A stretch of DNA of 64,000 nucleotides from Xanthomonas sp. DAR 34887 (GCF_041245805.1 NZ_CP162490.1:3325001-3389000); one strand, 5' to 3'; positions 10,379 to 19,667 are shown, counted from the stretch's first letter. The notes: generated from the sequence alone by a model not told the origin. Program-made: numbers and translations.

Positions 10379-11890
10379 TCATTCGCCGCGTTCCAATCGG
10401 GCGATCTCCTCGGCACGGGCTGCCAGGATGAGCGCAGCGGCGCGCTCCTGGTCCATGTCCTCGATGCCGAATTCGAGGATTTCGTCCGCAGCCAGATCCG
10501 ACAGGTCCTCGCTGGTGCGCACGCCATGGCTGGCCAGCGCGTAGGCGGTGGCCTCGTCCATGCCTTCCAGGGACAGCAGATCCGCCGCCGGCACGCCGCT
10601 GTCGTCGCTTTCCTCGGCGGCCAGCGCCTCGTTGAGCAGCGCATCGCGCGCACGGGCCCGCAGCTCCTCGACGATGTCCTCGTCGAAGCCTTCCACCGCC
10701 AGCAACTCGCCGACCGGCACGTAGGCGATTTCCTCGACCGAGTTGAAGCCCTCGGCGACCAGGATCGCGGCGATTTCCTCGTCCACTTCCAGCTTGTCCA
10801 TGAACAGCTGGCGGGCGACGGTCTGCTCGGCCTCGGACTTGGCCGCGACCTGCTCGGCGGTCATCACGTTGAGCTGCCAGCCGGTCAGGCGGCTGGCCAG
10901 ACGCACGTTCTGGCCGCCCTTGCCGATCGCCTGCGCCAGCCGGTCTTCGGCCACCGCCAGGTCCATCGAGTGCTTTTCCTCATCGACGATGATCGACTGC
11001 ACTTCCGCCGGCGCCATCGCGTTGATGACGAAATTGGCCGGGTTGTCGTTCCACAACACGATATCCACGCGCTCGCCGTTGAGCTCGTTGGACACCGCCT
11101 GCACGCGCGAACCGCGCATGCCGATGCAGGCGCCGATCGGGTCGGTGCGGGTGTCGTGCGCCAGCACCGCGATCTTGGCGCGGTCGCCCGGATCGCGCGC
11201 GCAGGCCTTGATCTCGACCAGGCCCTGGCCCACTTCCGGCACTTCCAGCTTGAACAGCTCGATCATGAATTCCGGCGCGGCGCGGCTGATGAACAGCTGC
11301 GGGCCGCGCGGCTCCGAACGCACTTCGGCCAGGTAACCGCGGACGCGGTCGCCGGCGCGCAGCACGTCGCGCGGGATGCCCTTGTCCTTGGGAATGAAGG
11401 CCTCGGCGTTGCCGCCCAGATCGACATAGATGTTGCCGCGCTCGGCGCGCTTGACCACGCCGGTGACCAGCTCGCCGATGCGGTCCTTCCACGCGTCCAC
11501 CACCTGCTGGCGCTCGGCTTCGCGCACGCGCTGCACGATCACCTGCTTGGCGGCCTGCGCGGCGATGCGCCCGAAATCCGGGTTCTCGATCTGCTCTTCG
11601 ATGTAGTCGCCGACGTCCACGCCTTCGGCTTCGTCGACCGCATCCATCAGGCGGATCTGGCGGTCCGGCGATTCCATCACCACGTCGTCGGCCACCACTT
11701 CCCAGCGGCGGTAGGTTTCGTAATTGCCGTCCTTGTGATCGATGGTGACGCGCGTCAGCACGTCCTGATCGGGGTAGCGCTTCTTCGCCGCCGAGGCCAG
11801 GGCGGCCTCGATCGCGTCGAAGATCACTTCGCGCGGCACGCCCTTTTCGTTGGCCACCGCGTCGACTACCAGCAACAGTTCCTTGCTCAT
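10379..11890 (-). CDS. nusA: Transcription termination/antitermination factor NusA
   Basis: 503 aa, close to E. coli NusA (495). An N-terminal RNAP-binding domain (MSKELLLVVDAVANEKGVPR) is followed by an S1 domain (about 135-200, GVVKRAERGNIYVDLGGNAE), two KH domains (GACIGMRGSRVQAVSNEL and QAIGKGGQNVRLASRL) and two C-terminal helix-hairpin acidic repeats ending EEIARLERGE. NusA controls pausing, intrinsic termination and antitermination. Its ATG overlaps the rimP stop (ATGA), implying translational coupling. Confidence 0.98.
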   Translation of the reverse strand: MSKELLLVVDAVANEKGVPREVIFDAIEAALASAAKKRYPDQDVLTRVTIDHKDGNYETYRRWEVVADDVVMESPDRQIRLMDAVDEAEGVDVGDYIEEQIENPDFGRIAAQAAKQVIVQRVREAERQQVVDAWKDRIGELVTGVVKRAERGNIYVDLGGNAEAFIPKDKGIPRDVLRAGDRVRGYLAEVRSEPRGPQLFISRAAPEFMIELFKLEVPEVGQGLVEIKACARDPGDRAKIAVLAHDTRTDPIGACIGMRGSRVQAVSNELNGERVDIVLWNDNPANFVINAMAPAEVQSIIVDEEKHSMDLAVAEDRLAQAIGKGGQNVRLASRLTGWQLNVMTAEQVAAKSEAEQTVARQLFMDKLEVDEEIAAILVAEGFNSVEEIAYVPVGELLAVEGFDEDIVEELRARARDALLNEALAAEESDDSGVPAADLLSLEGMDEATAYALASHGVRTSEDLSDLAADEILEFGIEDMDQERAAALILAARAEEIARLERGE

Positions 11891-12513
11891 TCTTTCGCTC
11901 CGCGCGCAGCCTTGTCGGCTGCCGGTTCGTTGGATGGTTTCTTATTGGGTGTTGCGGTCTTGCCGGCCGGCTTGGGAGCCTTGCCCGGCTGCTTGGGGGT
12001 CTTGCCCGGCTTGGTCGGCGCCAGGCCCAGCGCCGCCCAGTCGGGCAGGATCCGCGCCTTGTCGATATTGTCGAAGTCCACCGCCAGTTCGGCGCCGTCG
12101 ACCTCGAACACGATGCGGCCGGCGTCCACGTCCACCTGGGCGATACGCCCCTGCAGGCGCCGACGGCCCTGCTGCGGCAGCTTCAACACCACCTTGGCCG
12201 ACTCGCCCTGGTGGCGCGCGAACTGCGCGGCGGTGAACAGCGGACGGTCCACGCCGGGCGAGGACACTTCCAGCGTGTAGTTGCCGCTGATCGGATCTTC
12301 CACGTCCAGCTGCGCCGACACTTCGCGGCTGACCCGCTCGCAATCGTCGATGTTGACGATGCGCTCGGGCTGCTCGGCCAGCGGCACGTCGATATACAGG
12401 CGCAGCGTGGCGCCGCCCGGAGCCGGCAGATACTCCGTCCCCAGCAGTTCCAGGCCCAACGCGTCCACGGTCGGGCCCAGCAGATTCGCGATTTCGTTTG
12501 CCTTGTCGCTCAC
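11887..12513 (-). CDS. rimP: Ribosome maturation factor RimP
   Basis: 208 aa. RimP is required for 30S maturation. Starting at GTG 12511-12513 the protein reads MSDKANEIANLLGPTVDALG, matching the family start; an upstream in-frame extension would add 52 unrelated residues. Core motifs are GATLRLYIDV, DCERVSREVSAQLDVEDPI and LEVSSPGVDRPLF. The C-terminal 45 or so residues form a Lys/Pro/Ala-rich tail (KPGKTPKQPGKAPKP) beyond the usual ~155-aa protein, probably disordered. It is downstream of tRNA-fMet, as in the E. coli metY-rimP-nusA-infB operon. Confidence 0.95.
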   Translation of the reverse strand: MSDKANEIANLLGPTVDALGLELLGTEYLPAPGGATLRLYIDVPLAEQPERIVNIDDCERVSREVSAQLDVEDPISGNYTLEVSSPGVDRPLFTAAQFARHQGESAKVVLKLPQQGRRRLQGRIAQVDVDAGRIVFEVDGAELAVDFDNIDKARILPDWAALGLAPTKPGKTPKQPGKAPKPAGKTATPNKKPSNEPAADKAARGAKE

Positions 12514-12575
12514 AGCCTGCCTTGCATTTGAAATGAATGAATTCGGTCCCGGCGGTTTTCCCGGACCCCGGAAAC

Positions 12576-12602
12576 GACAAAGGGCCCGTTGGGCCCCTTG
12601 TC
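12576..12602 (-). terminator. Hairpin between tRNA-fMet and rimP
   Basis: Stem GACAA-x-GGGCCC / GGGCCC-x-TTGTC with one internal mismatch and a 3-nt loop. The minus strand continues GTTTCCGG, only a weak U-tract. Its position suggests a partial terminator or processing hairpin after the tRNA. Confidence 0.4.
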
Positions 12603-12719
12603 CGGTACGACTCCGGTAAAGCTGGATTCCGGTTGCAAAGACGGGAACATGCGTCTTCGCGAAGCCCAAATTTCCCTACTGCAGGCAACCGCTGAACTGG
12701 TTGCCGCTGTAGACAAATA

Positions 12720-12796
12720 TGGTAGCGGGGGCAGGATTTGAACCTGCGACCTTCGGGTTATGAGCCCGACGAGCTGCCAGACTGCTCCACCCCGCA
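12720..12796 (-). tRNA. Initiator tRNA-fMet (CAT)
   Basis: 77-nt cloverleaf with encoded CCA. The anticodon loop CTCATAA is closed by the three consecutive G-C pairs (GGG/CCC) diagnostic of initiator tRNA, and the D-stem has the A11-U24 pair. The acceptor stem pairs 2-7 with 66-71. Positions 1 and 72 are T and T, a mismatch in the place of the usual C1-A72; an unpaired 1-72 position is an initiator determinant for formylation. It is located upstream of rimP-nusA-infB, as is metY in E. coli. Confidence 0.95.
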
Positions 12797-12943
12797 GCAG
12801 AAGCGGAATTATGAAGAACCAGCGCGATTATTGCAAGCCCTGATTTTCATCCGACCCGGTGGCGATGCCGCCGGTCTTCGAGCGACATGATAACCGCAAG
12901 CGACCGACAACGGAATACCGATAGCATCGCTCGATGCACAAAC

Positions 12944-12972
12944 GACAACGCCGCCAGGACGGCGGCGTTGTC
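12944..12972 (-). terminator. Putative terminator of the nuo operon
   Basis: A perfect 12-bp stem (GACAACGCCGCC / GGCGGCGTTGTC) with a 5-nt loop lies 33 bp after the nuoN stop. The minus strand continues GTTTGTGC, so the U-tract is weak, but the strength and position of the stem fit an operon end. Confidence 0.6.
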
Positions 12973-13004
12973 GCAAACAGCTTGAAAACAGCGCTTTGGT
13001 GCGC

Positions 13005-14483
13005 TCAGGCCAGTTGCGCGAACGCGCGCTGGCACCACGCCATCAGCGGGCTCCAGGCCAGGCCCAGCGCCAGCAAGCCGATCGCATTGACGCCGAGCAC
13101 CACGCCGAGCACGCGGTCGTCGTTGGCCGGCAACGGCTCGCCGACCGGCTCGTCGAAATACATCACCTTGATCACGCGCAGGTAGTAGAACGCGCCGATC
13201 ACCGCGCACAGCACCGACAGGATCGCCAGGCCGGTCCACCACAGGTTGTCGGTCGGCACCGCGAGCACCGCGCCGAGCACCGCCAGCTTGGCCCAGAAAC
13301 CCAGGAACGGCGGCACGCCGGCCAGCGAGGCCATGATGCACAGCACCAGCAGCGCCATCCACGGGTTGCGCGCGTTCAGGCCCTTGAAGTCGTCGATATG
13401 CTCGGCCTCGAAGCCCTTGCGCGACATCGCGATGATCGCGCCGAACGAGGCGGTGGACATCACCGCGTAGCAGATCGCGTAGAACAGCGCCGCCGCATAG
13501 CCGCGCTCGCCGCCGCCGGCGATGCCGAGCAGCAGGAAGCCGATGTGCGAGACGGTGGAATACGCCAGCATGCGCTTGAGGTTGCTCTGCGCCAGCGCCA
13601 TCAGGTTGCCGACCAGCAGCGACAGCGCCGCCAGGCCGCCGATCACCCAGTGCCACTGCTCGGACAGCGGGCCCACGCCCACTTCCAGCAGCCGGTAGGC
13701 CATGCCGAACGCGGCCAGCTTGGAGGCCGAGCTGATGAACAGCGCGATCGGTGCCGGCGCGCCCTGGTAGACGTCGGGCAGCCACATGTGGAACGGCGCG
13801 GCGCCGAGCTTGAACGCCACGCCGGCGATCATGAAGACGGTGCCGGTCAGCAGCAGCGTGCGCTCGTGGGTGGAGCCGATCGCGTCGTGGATGCCGGCCA
13901 GGCTCAGCGTGCCGGTGGCGCCGTAGATCAGCGACATGCCGTACAGCAGCAGGCCCGAGGCCAGCGAGCCGAGCACGATGTACTTCATCGCCGCCTCGGT
14001 GGCCATGCCGTTGTCGCGGTTCGACGCGACCAGCGCGTACGAGCACAGCGCCAGCAGTTCCAGGCCCAGGTACACCATCAGCAGGCTGCCGGCGGAGACC
14101 AGGATCATCATGCCGACCGTGGCGAACAGCACCAGCACCGGAATCTCGCCCTGGTACAGCTTGCGCTCGCGCAGGTAGCTCCAGCCGTAGATCAGGGTCA
14201 ACGCGCTGAGGCCGACGATCACCGTCTTCATCACGTCGGCGGCGGCGTCGCGCACGAACATGCCGTTGAACACCTCGCCCTGCCCGCCCACGCCGGCGAG
14301 CAGCATCGCGAACACCGCGACCAGGATCGCCACCGAGACGATGTGGGTCCAGGCCTTGTTGCGCTCGCTGACGAACAGATCGAGCATCAGCAGGGCGAAG
14401 GCGCCGCCGGTCAGCACCAGCTCGGGGAGCAGGGGCGGCAGGTCGACGGCGGTCAGGGGCAGTAGCGCAGGGGTGGTCATCAT
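13005..14483 (-). CDS. nuoN: NADH-quinone oxidoreductase subunit N
   Basis: 492 aa, about 14 hydrophobic helices. It is an antiporter-like proton-pumping subunit of the complex I membrane arm. Conserved segments are LALCSYALVA, KYIVLGSLASGLLLYG, APFHMWLPDVYQGAP and AYSTVSHIGFLLLG. The start is placed at the first of two tandem ATGs (14481-14483); a TTG one codon upstream is less likely. It is the last gene of the operon, 34 bp after nuoM. Confidence 0.96.
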   Translation of the reverse strand: MMTTPALLPLTAVDLPPLLPELVLTGGAFALLMLDLFVSERNKAWTHIVSVAILVAVFAMLLAGVGGQGEVFNGMFVRDAAADVMKTVIVGLSALTLIYGWSYLRERKLYQGEIPVLVLFATVGMMILVSAGSLLMVYLGLELLALCSYALVASNRDNGMATEAAMKYIVLGSLASGLLLYGMSLIYGATGTLSLAGIHDAIGSTHERTLLLTGTVFMIAGVAFKLGAAPFHMWLPDVYQGAPAPIALFISSASKLAAFGMAYRLLEVGVGPLSEQWHWVIGGLAALSLLVGNLMALAQSNLKRMLAYSTVSHIGFLLLGIAGGGERGYAAALFYAICYAVMSTASFGAIIAMSRKGFEAEHIDDFKGLNARNPWMALLVLCIMASLAGVPPFLGFWAKLAVLGAVLAVPTDNLWWTGLAILSVLCAVIGAFYYLRVIKVMYFDEPVGEPLPANDDRVLGVVLGVNAIGLLALGLAWSPLMAWCQRAFAQLA

Positions 14484-14517
14484 CAAATCTCTGGAATCAT
14501 TTCGCTCGACGGCCCGA

Positions 14518-16020
14518 TTACAGCTTGCTGGTGGCGATCTGCGCCGCCAGCTTTGCGATCGAGGGTTCCATCAGGTCGGTCAGCGGCTTCGGATACAGGC
14601 CCAGGACCAGCACGCCCACCGCAAACACGCCCAGCACCAGCGCCTCGCGGCCGTTGATGTCCTTCAGCTCGGCCACGTGCGCATTGGCCACTTCGCCGAA
14701 GAACACGCGCCGGTACAGCCACAAGGTATAGGCGGCGGTGATCACCAGGGTGGTGCCCGCACCGACGGCCAGCAGCGGATGGGTCTGGAAGCTGGCCATC
14801 AGCACCATGAACTCGCCGACGAAACCGCTGGTCCCCGGCAGGCCGGCATTGGCCATGAAGAACAGCATCGCGAACGTGGCGAACCACGGCATCACGTTGG
14901 CCACGCCGCCGTAGTCGGCGATGCGGCGGGTATGCATGCGGTCGTAGAGCACGCCGACGCAGGAGAACATCGCGCCGGACACGAAGCCGTGCGAGATCAT
15001 CTGCACCATCGCGCCCTGCAGGCCCAGGCGCGCCGCATCGGCGCTGCCGAAGCCGACCAGGGCGAAGGCGATGAAGGTGCCCAGGGTGACGAAGCCCATG
15101 TGCGCGATCGACGAATAGGCGATCAGCTTCTTCATGTCGTCCTGCACCAGCGCGACCAGGCCGACGTAGATCACCGCGATCAGCGACAGCGCGATCACCA
15201 GCCAGGCCCACTCGTTGCTGGCGTCGGGCAGGATCGGCAGGTTGAAGCGCAGGAAGCCGTAGCCGCCGATCTTCAGCGCGATCGCGGCCAGGATCACCGA
15301 ACCGGCGGTCGGCGCCTCGACGTGCGCGTCCGGCAACCAGGTGTGCACCGGGAACATCGGCACCTTGACCGCGAAGGCGATCAGGAACGCGAAGAACAAC
15401 CAGGTCTGTTCCTTGGAGGTCAGCGACAGCTGGTACAGGTCGGCGAGCTGGAAGCTGCCGCCCTTCAGGTACAGGTAGATCAACCCGACCAGCATCAGCA
15501 CCGAGCCGAGGAAGGTGTACAGGAAGAACTTGACCGCGGCGTAGATGCGGCGCGGACCGCCCCAGATGCCGATGATCAGGAACATCGGGATCAGCATCGC
15601 CTCGAAGAACACGTAGAACAGCATCGCGTCGGTGGCGGCGAAGATGCCGACGGTGACGCCTTCCAGGATCAGGAACGCGGCCACGTACTGGTTGACCCGC
15701 TTCTCGATCGAGGTCCAGGCGCCGATCAGCGCCAGCACCGTGACCAGCGTGGTCAGCACGATCAGCGCGATCGCGATGCCGTCGACGCCGAGGTTGTAGC
15801 CGATGTCGTAGGCCGGGATCCACGCATGGGTCTCGACGAACTGCAGCGCGTCGCTGGCGTAGTCGAAGCCGGTGAGCAGCGGCAGGCTGAGGGCGAAGGT
15901 CAGCAACGCGACCAGCAGCGACGCCCAGCGCGCCGCCTTGGCGTCGCGCAACGCGAGGATCAGCGCGCCGCCGAGGATCGGCAGCCAGATCAGGAGAGTC
16001 AGTAGGGGCCAGTTCGACAC
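14518..16020 (-). CDS. nuoM: NADH-quinone oxidoreductase subunit M
   Basis: 500 aa, a polytopic antiporter-like proton-pumping subunit of complex I. The sequence starts MSNWPLLTLLIWLPILGG and contains FYVFFEAMLIPMFLIIGIWGG (lysine/glutamate channel region), VKVPMFPVHTWLPDAHVEAP and AYSSIAHMGFV, all NuoM signatures. GTG start at 16018-16020. The gene follows nuoL by 20 bp. Confidence 0.97.
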   Translation of the reverse strand: MSNWPLLTLLIWLPILGGALILALRDAKAARWASLLVALLTFALSLPLLTGFDYASDALQFVETHAWIPAYDIGYNLGVDGIAIALIVLTTLVTVLALIGAWTSIEKRVNQYVAAFLILEGVTVGIFAATDAMLFYVFFEAMLIPMFLIIGIWGGPRRIYAAVKFFLYTFLGSVLMLVGLIYLYLKGGSFQLADLYQLSLTSKEQTWLFFAFLIAFAVKVPMFPVHTWLPDAHVEAPTAGSVILAAIALKIGGYGFLRFNLPILPDASNEWAWLVIALSLIAVIYVGLVALVQDDMKKLIAYSSIAHMGFVTLGTFIAFALVGFGSADAARLGLQGAMVQMISHGFVSGAMFSCVGVLYDRMHTRRIADYGGVANVMPWFATFAMLFFMANAGLPGTSGFVGEFMVLMASFQTHPLLAVGAGTTLVITAAYTLWLYRRVFFGEVANAHVAELKDINGREALVLGVFAVGVLVLGLYPKPLTDLMEPSIAKLAAQIATSKL

Positions 16021-16040
16021 GTGTTCTTATTCCGTACAGG

Positions 16041-18206
16041 TCAACGCCAGAAATGCATCAGCACGCCCAACAGGGCAATGAGACCGATGATCATCGCGAA
16101 GGCGTAGTGATAGAGGAAACCGGATTGCGTGCGACGCAGCAGATTGGCCGCCAGGTCGATCACGCGCGCGGTGCCGTTGACCATGACGCCGTCCACGACA
16201 TGCGTATCCACCGCACGCGACACCTTGCCCAGGCCCAGGCCGCCGCCGGCGAAGCCGCCGATCCAGAGCTTGTCGAACCCGTACTTGTTCTCGAGGATCC
16301 ACACCGGCAGCGAGAACGTCTTGCGCGCCTTCGCCGCCAGCTCGGGCTTCCACAGGTACAGGATCCAGGCCAGGGCGAAGCCGGCCAGGGTCAGGAAGAA
16401 CGGCGGCTGGGTCAGGCCGTGCAGCGCGAACGCGACCGGGCCGTGGAACTCTTCGGCCAGCGCGCCGACGCTGTCGCGCGCCGGGTTGTAGAAGTCGATG
16501 ACGCCGCTGAAGAACCCGACCGCCTGGCCCTTGATCGCCGCCGCGGCATGGTGCCCGGCCCAGTCGGTGCCGAACAGCATCGGGCCGATGGTGAAGAAGC
16601 CGATCGCGATCGACGGGATCGCCAGCAGCACCAGCGGCACCGTCACCACCCACGGCGACTCGTGCGGTTCGTGCGCGCCATGGTGGCCATGGCCGTGGTC
16701 GTCGTGCGCGTGGTCGTCGTGCGCATGCGCCTGCACCTCGGCATCGGCGTGCGCGCTGTCGTGGTGCGCATGCACCTCGTGCGCATGCGCATCGCGGAAG
16801 CGTTCCTTGCCGTGGAAGGTCAGGAACAGCAGGCGGAAGCTGTAGAAGCTGGTGATCAGCACGCCGCCGAGCACCGCCCAGTAGCCGTAGGTGGCGATCC
16901 AGCCATGCGAGGTGTGCGCGTGGTGCTGCGCCGCCTCGATGATCGTGTCCTTGGAATAGAAGCCGGCGAAGAACGGGGTGCCGACCAGGGCCAGGGTGCC
17001 GATCACGCTGGTCCAGTAGGTGACCGGCATGTACTTGCGCAGGCCGCCCATCTTGCGCATGTCCTGCTCGTGGTGCATGCCGACGATCACCGAGCCGGCG
17101 GCCAGGAACAGCAGCGCCTTGAAGAAGGCGTGGGTCATCAGGTGGAACACCGCCGCCGAGTACGCCGACACGCCCAGCGCCACGGTCATGTAGCCCAGCT
17201 GCGACAGCGTCGAGTAGGCGACCACGCGCTTGATGTCGTTCTGCACGATGCCGATCAGGCCGGTGAAGAACGCGGTGGTGGCGCCGATGAACAGCACGAA
17301 GTTCAGCGCGGTTTCCGACAGCTCGAACAGCGGCGACATGCGCGCCACCATGAAGATGCCCGCGGTGACCATGGTCGCGGCGTGGATCAGCGCCGAGATC
17401 GGGGTCGGGCCTTCCATCGAGTCGGGCAGCCACACGTGCAACGGCACCTGCGCCGACTTGCCCATCGCGCCGATGAACAGGCAGATGCAGATAATCGTCG
17501 CCACGTTCCACGGGTGGCCCTGGAACAGCTGCACCTGCGCCAGGCCGCCGGCGGCCTCGTTGCCGAGCACCGCGGTGGCGTTGGCGAACACGGTGGAATA
17601 GTCCAGCGTGCCGAACCACAGCAGTACCCCGGCGATGCCGAGGATGAAGCCGAAGTCGCCGACGCGGTTGACCAGGAACGCCTTCATGTTGGCGAACACC
17701 GCGCTCGGGCGCTTGAACCAGAAACCGATCAGCAGGTACGACACCAGGCCCACCGCTTCCCAGCCGAAGAACAGCTGCAGGAAGTTATTGCTCATCACCA
17801 GGCTCAGCATCGAGAAGGTGAACAGCGAGATGTAGCTGAAAAAGCGCTGGTAGCCCGGATCGTCGGCCATGTAGCCGATGGTGTAGATGTGCACCAGCAG
17901 CGACACGAAGGTCACCACCACCATCATCATCGCGGTCAGCCGATCGACCATGAAGCCGACGTGGGCCGAGTAATGGCCGACCTCGAAGAAGGTGTACAGG
18001 TTCTGGTTGAACGGCGACGCGCCCTGCCCGACCAGCTGGTACAGGGTCCAGCACGACAGCGCGCAGCTGATCGCGACGCCGAGGATGGTGATGGACTGGG
18101 CGCCCTTGCGGCCGACCTGGCGACCGAACAGGCCGGCGACGATGCTGCCGAACAGCGGCGCAAGCACCACTGCGATCAACAGACTCTTGGAGAGAGTGAT
18201 TTCCAT
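16041..18206 (-). CDS. nuoL: NADH-quinone oxidoreductase subunit L with His-rich insertion
   Basis: 721 aa, about 100 longer than E. coli NuoL (613). It is the distal proton-pumping subunit of the complex I membrane arm, with a C-terminal lateral helix. Core motifs are FGWEAVGLVSYLLIGFW, SAQVPLHVWLPDSMEGPTP, HAATMVTAGI and AYSTLSQLGYM. The extra length includes an unusual loop (about residues 468-515) with about 16 histidines alternating with Ala/Asp/Glu (for example HAHDDHAHDDHGHGHH), presumably water-exposed and perhaps metal-binding. ATG at 18204-18206. Confidence 0.97.
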   Translation of the reverse strand: MEITLSKSLLIAVVLAPLFGSIVAGLFGRQVGRKGAQSITILGVAISCALSCWTLYQLVGQGASPFNQNLYTFFEVGHYSAHVGFMVDRLTAMMMVVVTFVSLLVHIYTIGYMADDPGYQRFFSYISLFTFSMLSLVMSNNFLQLFFGWEAVGLVSYLLIGFWFKRPSAVFANMKAFLVNRVGDFGFILGIAGVLLWFGTLDYSTVFANATAVLGNEAAGGLAQVQLFQGHPWNVATIICICLFIGAMGKSAQVPLHVWLPDSMEGPTPISALIHAATMVTAGIFMVARMSPLFELSETALNFVLFIGATTAFFTGLIGIVQNDIKRVVAYSTLSQLGYMTVALGVSAYSAAVFHLMTHAFFKALLFLAAGSVIVGMHHEQDMRKMGGLRKYMPVTYWTSVIGTLALVGTPFFAGFYSKDTIIEAAQHHAHTSHGWIATYGYWAVLGGVLITSFYSFRLLFLTFHGKERFRDAHAHEVHAHHDSAHADAEVQAHAHDDHAHDDHGHGHHGAHEPHESPWVVTVPLVLLAIPSIAIGFFTIGPMLFGTDWAGHHAAAAIKGQAVGFFSGVIDFYNPARDSVGALAEEFHGPVAFALHGLTQPPFFLTLAGFALAWILYLWKPELAAKARKTFSLPVWILENKYGFDKLWIGGFAGGGLGLGKVSRAVDTHVVDGVMVNGTARVIDLAANLLRRTQSGFLYHYAFAMIIGLIALLGVLMHFWR

Positions 18207-18213
18207 CTACGGG

Positions 18214-18519
18214 TCAGCCCTTCAGCGAATCGACTTCGGCCACGTTGATCGTGTGGCGGGTACGGAACAGCGTCACCAGAATGGCCAGGCCGATGGCGGC
18301 CTCGGCCGCGGCCACGGTGAGGATGAAGAACACGAACAGCTGGCCGGCGGCGTCGCCGAGTTCGCGCGAGAACGCGACGAAATTGATGTTGACCGACAGC
18401 AGCATCAGCTCGATCGACATCAGCAGCACGATGACGTTCTTGCGGTTGAGGAAGATGCCGGCCAGGCTGATGCAGAACAGCACCGCGCCGAGCGCCAGCA
18501 TGTGGCCTAGGGTGATCAT
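18214..18519 (-). CDS. nuoK: NADH-quinone oxidoreductase subunit K
   Basis: 101 aa, three transmembrane helices, the standard NuoK length. It is part of the membrane arm of complex I. MSIELMLLSVNINFVAFS carries the essential Glu of helix II, and AAAEAAIGLAILVTLFR the second conserved Glu. The ATG (18517-18519) overlaps the nuoJ stop (ATGA), indicating translational coupling. Frequent ATGA junctions are a feature of this operon. Confidence 0.97.
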   Translation of the reverse strand: MITLGHMLALGAVLFCISLAGIFLNRKNVIVLLMSIELMLLSVNINFVAFSRELGDAAGQLFVFFILTVAAAEAAIGLAILVTLFRTRHTINVAEVDSLKG

Positions 18520-19166
18520 GGCTGGCCCTCCTGCGGTGCCGGAGCCGGGGTGTGCAGCGTGGGCTTTTCGGCATCCATCTTGACGATGCGCAAGCGGTCG
18601 CCGGCCTTGACCCGCGCCTGGTCGCCGGGGTTCTGGGTCTTGATGCCGGTGCGCTTGCGCAGGGTCAGCATCACCGCCGCCACCACCGCCACGGTCAGGA
18701 TGATCGCGGCGAACTCGAACGGCAGCAGGAACTGGGTGAACAGGGTCTTGGCCAGCCAGGCGATGTTGGAGGTGTCGGCGGCCTGCGCAGCGGCGTTGTC
18801 GGCCGGGAACGGCGTCGCCGTCCGCGCCTTGACCCCGATCAGGGTGACCATCTGCACCAGCATCGCCACCGCGACCAGCAGCCCGACCGGCAGGTAGCGC
18901 ACCCAGCCCTGGCGCAGCCGCGCGGTATCGATGTCGAGCATCATCACCACGAACAGGAACAGCACCATCACCGCGCCGACGTAGACCAGCACCAGGGTCA
19001 CGCCCAGGAACTCGGCGCCCACCAGCAGCCACACGCAGGCGATGGAGAAGAAGGTCAGGATCAGGCACAGCACCGCGTACACCGAGTTGCGCACGCTGAT
19101 CACCGCGCCGGCGGAGACCGCGGCGATGGTGGCGAAGATCCAGAAAGCGATATTTACCCAATCCAT
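18516..19166 (-). CDS. nuoJ: NADH-quinone oxidoreductase subunit J
   Basis: 216 aa. A five-helix membrane-arm subunit, with SVRNSVYAVLCLILTFFSIACVWLL and EFLGVTLVLVYVGAVMVLFLFVVMML matching NuoJ. The hydrophilic C-terminal tail (about residues 170-216) is Lys/Pro-rich. ATG at 19164-19166, 9 bp after nuoI; the stop overlaps the nuoK start. Confidence 0.96.
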   Translation of the reverse strand: MDWVNIAFWIFATIAAVSAGAVISVRNSVYAVLCLILTFFSIACVWLLVGAEFLGVTLVLVYVGAVMVLFLFVVMMLDIDTARLRQGWVRYLPVGLLVAVAMLVQMVTLIGVKARTATPFPADNAAAQAADTSNIAWLAKTLFTQFLLPFEFAAIILTVAVVAAVMLTLRKRTGIKTQNPGDQARVKAGDRLRIVKMDAEKPTLHTPAPAPQEGQP

Positions 19167-19175
19167 TTCAGGACC

Positions 19176-19664
19176 TCAACGGAAGGCGGCGTCGGCGGCG
19201 CGGCGCTCGGCGATCTCGGCTTCGAGCCGGTCTCCGATCGCCAGCAGCTGCGGCTTGGTGACGATGTTCTCGCCGCGGTTCTCGAAGTGGTACTCGAGCA
19301 CGTGGGTTTCCACGATCGAGTCCACCGGACAGCTTTCCTCGCAGAAACCGCAGTAGATGCACTTGAACAGATCGATGTCGTAGCGGGTGGTACGGCGGGT
19401 GCCGTCCTCGCGCTTGGCCGAATCGATGGTGATCGCCAGCGCCGGGCACACCGCCTCGCACAGCTTGCAGGCGATACAGCGTTCTTCGCCGTTGGGATAG
19501 CGGCGCAGCGCGTGCAGGCCGCGGAAGCGCACCGACTGCGGGAACTTCTCCATCGGGTACAGCACGGTGTACTTGGGACGGAACGTGTACTTCAGGGTCA
19601 GCCACAGGCCGCCGAGCAGCTCGAGCAGCAGCAGGCTCTTGAAGTAATGGGTGACTTTATTCAT
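19176..19664 (-). CDS. nuoI: NADH-quinone oxidoreductase subunit I (2x[4Fe-4S] ferredoxin-like)
   Basis: 162 aa. It carries the N6a/N6b clusters that pass electrons towards N2. Two ferredoxin motifs are visible, CIACKLCEAVCPA and CIYCGFCEESCPV. The N-terminal hydrophobic part (FKSLLLLELLGGLWLTLKYTF) anchors it at the membrane arm. ATG at 19662-19664, 3 bp from nuoH. Confidence 0.98.
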   Translation of the reverse strand: MNKVTHYFKSLLLLELLGGLWLTLKYTFRPKYTVLYPMEKFPQSVRFRGLHALRRYPNGEERCIACKLCEAVCPALAITIDSAKREDGTRRTTRYDIDLFKCIYCGFCEESCPVDSIVETHVLEYHFENRGENIVTKPQLLAIGDRLEAEIAERRAADAAFR

Positions 19665-19667
19665 CGC

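Noticed and set aside
16680..16800. Repetitive look of the nuoL His codons as a DNA tandem repeat or CRISPR-like array
   Set aside because: It is a coding low-complexity stretch with no fixed unit or spacers. No CRISPR array was seen anywhere in the window.
16053..18248. 731-codon plus-strand frame opposite nuoL
   Set aside because: Mirror of the nuoL reading frame; composition is artefactual.
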